In this document: positions 58,388-64,000 of the stretch, one piece after another | Layout: every line of letters begins with the position of its first letter | Numbering within the stretch: the stretch's first letter is position 1 | DNA from: Pedobacter ghigonis | GTDB taxonomy: Bacteria > Bacteroidota > Bacteroidia > Sphingobacteriales > Sphingobacteriaceae | DNA length: 64,000 nt | Assembly: GCF_903166585.1 (NCBI RefSeq) | Contig: NZ_CAESCM010000005.1 | Location: 186,001-250,000, forward strand | Reading direction: 5' to 3' | The notes under the pieces: model-generated | What the model saw: only the letters and a program-made list of their open reading frames with translations | The model's database searches: none | Told to the model about the DNA's origin: nothing | Position numbers and translations under genes: made by a program

Positions 58388-58804
58388 ATGTTTAAATCTG
58401 TTTTTTCTTTTGAAGGTCGCATCCGTCGTACCGAGTATGCCCTTTCCCGTATTTTTTGTTTAATACTAATCGTTTTTATTGTTGCTGCTGCCGAAGGTGG
58501 TTCAGAGGCTATGGGTATATTAATGTTAATTCCAGCTTACATTTTGATCGCGCAAAGTGCTAAACGTTGTCACGACAGAGGTAATTCTGGCTGGTGGATG
58601 TTAATCCCATTTTATGGTTGGGTTTTGTTTTTTGGCGATAGCGATTACGGACCTAACGAATATGGCGATAACCCTAAGGGAGAAGGTAACGATGATCCGT
58701 ATTATGGAGCTGATTTTCAAAAGCTGTTTAATGTAGCGCCTGTTACTACCAATCAGCACCCGGGAGGAGAGGATAACGGGAGCACAGTTGGTCGTGATTT
58801 GTAA
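58388..58804 (+). CDS. DUF805 family membrane protein
   Basis: 138-aa inner-membrane protein. Opens with MFKSVFSFEGRIRRTEYALS, the hallmark of DUF805, with hydrophobic segments at about 20-37 and 42-55, the conserved AKRCHDRGNSGWWMLIPFYGWVLFF stretch (about 58-82), and an acidic hydrophilic tail. The family has no established function. It has its own terminator upstream and promoter, and does not look like part of the pectin system despite sitting between its two halves. Confidence 0.88.
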   Translation: MFKSVFSFEGRIRRTEYALSRIFCLILIVFIVAAAEGGSEAMGILMLIPAYILIAQSAKRCHDRGNSGWWMLIPFYGWVLFFGDSDYGPNEYGDNPKGEGNDDPYYGADFQKLFNVAPVTTNQHPGGEDNGSTVGRDL

Positions 58805-58815
58805 TCGCGACCTGA

Positions 58816-58843
58816 CGATAGCTATCGGGTCCGCTCGAAATGA
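58816..58843. repeat. 12-bp palindrome and repeat fragment between convergent genes
   Basis: CGATAGCTATCG (58816-58827) is a perfect palindrome, followed by CCGCTCGAAATGAC, a fragment of the TCGAAATGACG repeat family. It fills the 55-nt gap between the DUF805 and GH39 stops and probably serves both 3' ends. Confidence 0.5.
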
Positions 58844-58859
58844 CCCTAGGGGTTATGAA

Positions 58860-60530
58860 TTACCAATCCAGCTTCAAAAACGAAACTCCTTGTCTGGGTA
58901 ATAAAATTCCTATCTCCTTTAAATTGCTTTGCTTTACCGGCTTCCCAACCATTTTAAGCTGACCTGCTTTTTCGAGTAGCGCAATCTGTTTTGAATCGGG
59001 ATTTTGTGGCGAGCCCATTTTTTTCCAAATTTCGTAAGCATTGCTGTTATCGCCATCTATGCGGTATTCGGTTAGGGTAACTGTTTTAAGGGGTAAGTTG
59101 TTGAGCAAAACCCTTACCGAATCCTGGGTGCCTGTTTTGTCTTCATCGTGGTAATTCCACACCAACACCGAAGCTGATTTTTCTGCTTTTGCGGCCAGTG
59201 CGCCAATATCGGTTTGTGGTTTCCTGATACTCGAATCGAGTACCGACCTGAGCGCATACATGCGGTTACTTCTGGTTTCTACACGGTTGCCTTTCATCAT
59301 CCCAAACATCCTGAAAACATTCAGCACAGGTTTATCAACTCCGTTGGTGGCTAAATCTCTAAAACCGGCAAACCAGGGCTGGTTTTCGAACTCGAACGAC
59401 CAGGTTACTGCGCCCAGCAGGTTAATTTTATACAGATCGGTAAGTGCATACAAGCGGGCAAACGAAGCAGCGGTGTAGCTCGAGTACATGGTGCCATTGC
59501 GGTAAGCATTTTCGGGGTTGGTGGCCATACCACAGGCTGCACAGCCTTCAGGGTCTGACTCGCCGATAATAACCGGGATATTTTTAAGTTGCGGGTATTT
59601 GGCAATTACGCGGTAGTTCGATTCCATATTGCGCAGCTGGGCCCTGATATCCATCACTACTGTGCCGTTTATCACGCGGGGCGATCCTTTGGCATGAAAA
59701 AGAACAGCATCTAAAGGCGAACCGATTTTTCCTGTTAAATAATTGGTATCGCTTAAGCAGTGTTTAATAAAGGCATCAAGGTATTTGGAAGCTCCGCCGG
59801 TAACATTTGCACCACCAATTCTGGCTGTGGGGAGCGCACGTTTCAAACCATCGGCGGCATAATCATAAAGTTTAAAAAACTCAGCCTGTGTACCTTTCCA
59901 ATAGGCACCATCCGGTTCGTTCCAAACTTCCCAGTACCAGCTTTCTACTTCGGCTTTGCCATAGCGGGCTACACTGTGTTTTACCCATTCGTAAACCAGG
60001 TTGCTCCATTTTTGGTAATCTTTGGGTGGGTAGGCCCATCCGGTTTCGATCACACTGTATTTTGCTCCTGGTTTCCATTGGTGCTGATAGGGAATAGGAT
60101 TGGTTGATAAAGCCTCGGGCATAAAACCAATCTGCGCCAAAGGTTTCATGCCGCGTTTAACATAAGTATCGAAAATCTGGTCAACAATTTTCCAGTTGTA
60201 TACGGGGTTGCCCTGGGCATCTTCGGTGTAGGCATTGGTTGAGCCCCATTTAAGTGCCGGTGTACCATCGCCCGAGGTGAGTAAATTATGTGCCCTTACA
60301 TAAACCGGTACCGGACTGAGTTTCGAAATCTCCGTAAGCAGTTTCTGGCCATCCTTCATATACGTATAATTCGGCTCATCGTAACCAAACCAGGCCCAAA
60401 CGGGTTTCATTGGCGCAATTGGCTGGTTAAAATTTACCTCAATACTGGTTTTGTTTTGGGCAAAGCTTGCTGAAACCATTAGGGTTTGAAGCAGCAGAAT
60501 GGATATTTTTAATGCTTTCATAATAGTCAT
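58860..60530 (-). CDS. GH39-type glycosidase (beta-xylosidase family)
   Basis: Secreted 556-aa enzyme, signal peptide to about residue 25 (SASFAQ); MTIM and the in-frame ATG three codons later are both possible starts. Clan A barrel with acid/base Glu205 in WEVWNEPDGAYW and nucleophile Glu324 in VIIGESDPEGCAACG, then AVTWSFEFENQPWFAGFRDL and a C-terminal beta-sandwich. Two cysteines (GCAACG) right after the nucleophile are unusual. GH39 covers beta-xylosidase, alpha-L-iduronidase and further activities on plant glycans, so substrate is open. It follows the GH2 gene by 8 nt. Confidence 0.83.
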   Translation of the reverse strand: MTIMKALKISILLLQTLMVSASFAQNKTSIEVNFNQPIAPMKPVWAWFGYDEPNYTYMKDGQKLLTEISKLSPVPVYVRAHNLLTSGDGTPALKWGSTNAYTEDAQGNPVYNWKIVDQIFDTYVKRGMKPLAQIGFMPEALSTNPIPYQHQWKPGAKYSVIETGWAYPPKDYQKWSNLVYEWVKHSVARYGKAEVESWYWEVWNEPDGAYWKGTQAEFFKLYDYAADGLKRALPTARIGGANVTGGASKYLDAFIKHCLSDTNYLTGKIGSPLDAVLFHAKGSPRVINGTVVMDIRAQLRNMESNYRVIAKYPQLKNIPVIIGESDPEGCAACGMATNPENAYRNGTMYSSYTAASFARLYALTDLYKINLLGAVTWSFEFENQPWFAGFRDLATNGVDKPVLNVFRMFGMMKGNRVETRSNRMYALRSVLDSSIRKPQTDIGALAAKAEKSASVLVWNYHDEDKTGTQDSVRVLLNNLPLKTVTLTEYRIDGDNSNAYEIWKKMGSPQNPDSKQIALLEKAGQLKMVGKPVKQSNLKEIGILLPRQGVSFLKLDW

Positions 60531-60538
60531 TGCTGTTT

Positions 60539-63508
60539 TTATGGGGTTTCAAAAATATCGGCTTCGATAATGCTTAAGCCACCTTTTAATTTGGTTTCTG
60601 CCCGGTTAACCCCATCATCCAGTTTTTTACCGTTAACTTCTACACCAATTGCTGCATTTTCTTTTTCTTTGCCCGAACCAAGCAATTGTATGGTTACGGT
60701 TTTTCCTTTTGTGGGTTTGCAGGTAGCGGTAAAATAACCTAAACTGGTTTTAGTTTCACCGTTAAACACTTCTTTACCATCAACACTAATGCGTAGCGGA
60801 TAGGTTTTAGAACGGAAGCCATTTAATTTTAAAGCCACCTGGCTAACCGTACGCTCTTTCTCCAGGGTGTATTTAATCCAGGCCGTATTGATTTTTCCAT
60901 CATTAACCCAATCGCTCAGTTCGTTGTCATCGTAACTCAATTGGGCTTTATCATTATTTGCGCCTGCTTCGGCGGCGATAATTTTAATCGTTTTACGCTG
61001 TACGGTAAATGAACTGCCTTTTGGCGTTTCGCCCTTGCTTAAATTCGGTTTTAACCCATCGGCCGGAAAGCTTGTTGCCAAACCGTTTTCTACCAGTACA
61101 GGAATGGTTTCTAAACCAATCGCAGCCGGTTTTAAACCATCGGCACTGGCGCTAAGGCTAATTTTACCAGCCTGCGTTAACGATCTGATTAAAACCCGGT
61201 TTACACCACCTTCTACGGGCAATACTTTCGATAAAATGAAATTATCAGGGCCTTGTGCCAATCCACCGCGCCATTCGGCAGGTCCGCTGAGCTCAAAATT
61301 AATGGTGTTTAAAGCTGTTGGGCACCTGTTTCCGTTTATATCTACCACTTCAACCTGAACCAGCGCTACATCGGCTCCATCGGCCTTAAAGCCTGCGGGG
61401 TTTTTAATGGCCGTAAGTTTTATAGCTACTGGTTTTCCGGCAGTTTTTAATTGTGTTTCGGCAAGTTTTTTGCCGGAAGCGTTGTACGACACCGCTTTTA
61501 GTGTACCCGGCTGATAAGCGATATGGTTAAAGGTAAACAAAAAGCCATCGCTCTTTTTACCAAAGCCTAAAGATTTGTTGTTCAGGATCAGTTCTACCTT
61601 ATCGCCTGCGGCCACTACGTTTATATCCTTTTTAGTGCCGTTTTGGTAATTCCAGTGACCAATGATATAAATGCCTTCCTTTTTCGCATCTACCCAGCCA
61701 TCCCACATCACTTTGTGTGCAAAAAAGCCATCTTTAGGTATGCGCATGGCATCTACCTCGCCACTGCGCCTGTAGTTTTCTTCGCCCCGGTGGTGGGTAT
61801 TCGAATCAGAAAATATAATGTTTACCCCACCCGAACTTAGGCGGGTGCCCGTGCCTGGCCGTTCCTGGTAATATTCGTTCCAGCGGATTACATCTTCAAT
61901 GGCATGGCTATTCATATTGCGGTTATAATCGCTGGCATCGGCTCCTTTATATTGCGGACCAGCACCATTTTTATGGTAAGGAGGCGAAAATTCATCCCAG
62001 TATTTGCGGAGGGCCTCATCGCGCGAGTACTCCATCGACCACAGTGGTTTGGTTGCACTTTTGTTAATGTAAAGCATCTCGCCACCATACTCGGCTTCGG
62101 GTATATCGAGCATTTCCCTCGATCCGATGGCCCGGTTGCCGTAGGGATCGTAGCTGTCGCGAATGGCTTTCATTTCTTTCATGTGTTCGGCACTGATCGA
62201 TTCGTTTCCGCACTCGTAAAACAAAATGCTGGGGTTATTTCGGTTGTAAATAATCGCATCGCGCATTACGGCTTTTCTTTGGTCCCAGCGGGTGCCGGTT
62301 ACATCTTTTTCCGAGTCGCCGGCAGGCATGGCCTGTATCAAACCTACGCGGTCGCACGATTCGATATCCTGTTTCCAGGGGGTAATGTGCATCCATCGAA
62401 CCAGATTGGCATTGCTTTCTACCATGAGCTGGTTGCTGTAATCGCTTAGCCACGCCGGTACCGATAAACCAATGGCTGGCCATTCGTTGCTGCTCCGTTG
62501 TGCATAACCTTTCATCATCAATACCCGGTCGTTTAAGTACACCATGCCATTTTTAAACTCGGCCTTTCTAAAACCGGTTTGGGTGTTCAGTTCGTCGATA
62601 ATGGTTCCGTTAACTTTTAATCGTGAGCTAACCGTATACAAATAGCCATAACCCCAGCTCCAGAAATGGAGTCCGTTAACCAATGATTCGGCCTTCAGTA
62701 TTTTGGTTTCGCCTGGGGCAAGGCTTTGTGGGGCCGTTGCAAAAGTTTTAATCGTTTTCCCTTCGGTATCTTTTAATGCTACTTCGTAAACAACCATGCT
62801 GGCCTGACCGCTTTCGTTTTTTACTTCTGACTGCGATACGATGGTGGCCGATTTTTGACTGATGTTGAAATCTTTGGCATAAATGTAATTCCCGGTAGTT
62901 TGTAAAGTGGTGTAGAGTGGAAGCGTTTGATACACTTTACCGGTAACATGCAGTTTTACATTTTTCGAAATGCCGCCATAATTGGCATTAAAGTTTTTAT
63001 CGTTCCATTGGTAGCCCGAATTGGTGGCTTTTTCCCGGTAGTTCCAGGCGTTATCTATTTTTACGGCGATTACATTTTCCTTATCTGCATTAATTAAATC
63101 GCTGATGTCGAAACCGAAAGCCATTACGCCGTTTTCGTGGCGGCCAATAAATTTGCCATTCAGGTAAAACTCGCCTGCTTGCCTGATACCTTCAAATTCC
63201 AGAAAAATTTTGTAGTTCTGGCTGTTTTGCGGCAGCTTAAAATGTTTGCGGTACCAGGCTATGCCGGTTGAGTGTTCTTCAATCGATTTTTTAAAGGCTT
63301 CATCTTCGTTCCAGGCGTGGGGCAGTGTGATGGCTTTCCAGCTTTGGTCGTTAAAATCAACCGATTCTGCACCTGGTATATCGCCTACGTATAGTTTCCA
63401 TCCCGGATTAAAATTGTAGCTTGTTCTAACTGGTGGGCTTTGTTGTGAAAAAGCTTGCAGGCAGAAGATTATGCAAACCATAAGGGCGAGTAATTTTTTT
63501 TGGCTCAT
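60539..63508 (-). CDS. GH2 beta-galactosidase/beta-glucuronidase-like enzyme
   Basis: Secreted 989-aa enzyme, signal peptide to about residue 21 (QAFSQ). Sugar-binding jelly roll (about 25-190; GIAWYRKHFKLP, FEGIRQAGEFYLNGKFIGRHENG), immunoglobulin-like domain, TIM barrel (about 305-580) with acid/base Glu436 in YECGNES and nucleophile Glu493 in LWSMEYSRDE, a DUF4982-like domain (about 600-670), an invasin-like beta domain, and a C-terminal discoidin-like module (about 845-960; DDNELSDWVNDGKINTAWIKYTLE). A different GH2 subtype from the enzyme at 29.9 kb. Head of the minus-strand GH2-GH39 transcript behind CAGGAT promoter copy 4. Confidence 0.88.
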   Translation of the reverse strand: MSQKKLLALMVCIIFCLQAFSQQSPPVRTSYNFNPGWKLYVGDIPGAESVDFNDQSWKAITLPHAWNEDEAFKKSIEEHSTGIAWYRKHFKLPQNSQNYKIFLEFEGIRQAGEFYLNGKFIGRHENGVMAFGFDISDLINADKENVIAVKIDNAWNYREKATNSGYQWNDKNFNANYGGISKNVKLHVTGKVYQTLPLYTTLQTTGNYIYAKDFNISQKSATIVSQSEVKNESGQASMVVYEVALKDTEGKTIKTFATAPQSLAPGETKILKAESLVNGLHFWSWGYGYLYTVSSRLKVNGTIIDELNTQTGFRKAEFKNGMVYLNDRVLMMKGYAQRSSNEWPAIGLSVPAWLSDYSNQLMVESNANLVRWMHITPWKQDIESCDRVGLIQAMPAGDSEKDVTGTRWDQRKAVMRDAIIYNRNNPSILFYECGNESISAEHMKEMKAIRDSYDPYGNRAIGSREMLDIPEAEYGGEMLYINKSATKPLWSMEYSRDEALRKYWDEFSPPYHKNGAGPQYKGADASDYNRNMNSHAIEDVIRWNEYYQERPGTGTRLSSGGVNIIFSDSNTHHRGEENYRRSGEVDAMRIPKDGFFAHKVMWDGWVDAKKEGIYIIGHWNYQNGTKKDINVVAAGDKVELILNNKSLGFGKKSDGFLFTFNHIAYQPGTLKAVSYNASGKKLAETQLKTAGKPVAIKLTAIKNPAGFKADGADVALVQVEVVDINGNRCPTALNTINFELSGPAEWRGGLAQGPDNFILSKVLPVEGGVNRVLIRSLTQAGKISLSASADGLKPAAIGLETIPVLVENGLATSFPADGLKPNLSKGETPKGSSFTVQRKTIKIIAAEAGANNDKAQLSYDDNELSDWVNDGKINTAWIKYTLEKERTVSQVALKLNGFRSKTYPLRISVDGKEVFNGETKTSLGYFTATCKPTKGKTVTIQLLGSGKEKENAAIGVEVNGKKLDDGVNRAETKLKGGLSIIEADIFETP

Positions 63509-63618
63509 TTTTTAATTTTGATGATGGCTAGGAGCAATACTGGAATTATAAATCTTTGTAAGCGCTGATTGCGAAAAAAAGGTTAATAATGCCAGAAATA
63601 TTTGGTTAAATGATGATA

Positions 63619-63664
63619 CGATATTAACATATAAAATCTAACGATCCATCCTGTGCTATCCTGC
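63619..63664 (-). promoter_or_regulatory. CAGGAT-repeat promoter, copy 4 (GH2-GH39)
   Basis: On the minus strand: GCAGGATAGCACAGGATG (63664-63647), 20 nt, then TAATATCG (63626-63619). Leader to the GH2 ATG at 63508 is about 105 nt. Confidence 0.78.
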
Positions 63665-63747
63665 AAAACCGGTATTAAAAACGTTACGGGTTTTGTTGTT
63701 GTAAAGCGGTAGATTGGTGGTTAAATGATCGTTTTCCGGTTTTTAAT

Positions 63748-63793
63748 GCAGGACACTACAGGATGATTTATCAAATGGAATAAGATACTTTCG
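63748..63793 (+). promoter_or_regulatory. CAGGAT-repeat promoter, copy 5 (right-edge gene)
   Basis: GCAGGACACTACAGGATG (63748-63765), 20 nt, TACTTTCG (63786-63793). It points to the gene starting at 63908 with a leader near 110 nt. Confidence 0.78.
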
Positions 63794-63907
63794 TTTAAAC
63801 CAGCGCTTTTTTAACTTGATGATGTTATCTTGCTTTTGCCCTGGGCTAACCAAATCGTTTAAAATGCATAAGCCGTAAATTTATGCCATTAATCCCCGTA
63901 AAAATTT

Positions 63908-64000
63908 ATGAGAATCTCATTAATTATCAGCGCATTTCTAGTTGTTTTTTCCTTACAGTGTTTTGCTGCTGTAGGGGAGCCGCTTAATCCGGTAGTAGCA
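63908..64000 (+). CDS. Secreted protein, N-terminus only (runs off right edge)
   Basis: Only 31 codons are visible: MRISLIISAFLVVFSLQCFA, a signal peptide, then AVGEPLNPVVA. The frame is open at the window end. Placement behind CAGGAT promoter copy 5 predicts another enzyme or binding protein of the same regulon; its family cannot be read from so few residues. The Cys in LQCFA could be a weak lipobox but FAA looks more like a signal peptidase I site. Confidence 0.6.
   Translation, partial: MRISLIISAFLVVFSLQCFAAVGEPLNPVVA

Larger units (their letters stand above)
63509..63907. other. Divergent intergenic region with two CAGGAT-repeat promoters
   Basis: A 399-bp region holding one CAGGAT-repeat promoter on each strand, 83 nt apart and pointing outward. 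Otherwise AT-rich with no ORF. Confidence 0.75.

Noticed and set aside
58388-58804. DUF805 gene as a member of the pectin regulon
   Set aside because: It is bounded by a strong terminator upstream and has an ordinary TTTG/TAnnTTTG-like promoter without the CAGGAT repeat.

Overview
The window reads as the chromosome of a Bacteroidota species, most likely a Sphingobacteriaceae member such as Pedobacter. Evidence: SusC/SusD pairs, many secreted or lipobox-bearing proteins with SSC-type lipoboxes, hardly any Shine-Dalgarno sequences, and -7 boxes of the TAnnTTTG type. No rRNA, tRNA, CRISPR array, transposase or phage gene was found. Genus is inference.

Layout. (1) 1-9279, minus strand: two co-oriented megasynthase genes of polyunsaturated-fatty-acid-synthase/type I PKS style. 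The upstream one is complete (2362 aa; two nitronate-monooxygenase/enoyl-reductase-like barrels, then KS-AT-ACP-ACP-KR). The downstream one (KS-AT...) runs off the left edge. (2) 10010-13693, plus: a CE12 rhamnogalacturonan acetylesterase and a GH127/GH146 beta-L-arabinofuranosidase. (3) 13991-21411, minus: a tight five-gene operon with two GH43-type proteins, a GH97 and two GH51 arabinofuranosidases, an arabinan/arabinogalactan side-chain kit. (4) 21878-42195, plus: a macroglobulin-like protein of unknown role, tandem PL11 rhamnogalacturonan lyases, two CE12 esterases, GH2, GH105, GH115, GH31, L-rhamnose mutarotase and GH106, i.e. rhamnogalacturonan-I backbone breakdown. (5) 42849-58216, plus: three fasciclin-domain lipoproteins interleaved with two SusC/SusD pairs, the surface capture and uptake part. 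(6) 58388-58804: a DUF805 membrane protein that looks unrelated. (7) 58860-63508, minus: GH2 and GH39. (8) 63908-end, plus: first 31 codons of another secreted protein.

How it works together. PL11 enzymes cut the rhamnose-galacturonate backbone after CE12 esterases remove acetyl groups. SusC/SusD (probably with the fasciclin lipoproteins) bind and import fragments. GH105 removes the unsaturated uronic acid left by the lyases, GH106 releases rhamnose, RhaM equilibrates its anomers, and GH2/GH39/GH31/GH115/GH51/GH43/GH97/GH127 strip galactose, arabinose, uronic acid or related side chains. Exact substrates are family-level inference.

Main new observation. Five promoters (21.7, 29.8, 42.6, 63.6 and 63.7 kb) carry the same 18-bp element, GCAGGA(T/C)A(C/G)(T/C)ACAGGATG, a direct repeat of CAGGAT with a 10-bp period. 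Each copy points toward its gene and is followed after exactly 20 nt by a -7-like TAnnTTTG variant. The element thus occupies the -33 position and defines a regulon covering the rhamnogalacturonan genes, the SusCD operon and the right-edge genes, but not the arabinan-type block or the PKS. The regulator is not in the window. A second theme is a set of structured intergenic repeats at the ends of transcription units, two of which show a compensatory base-pair change.
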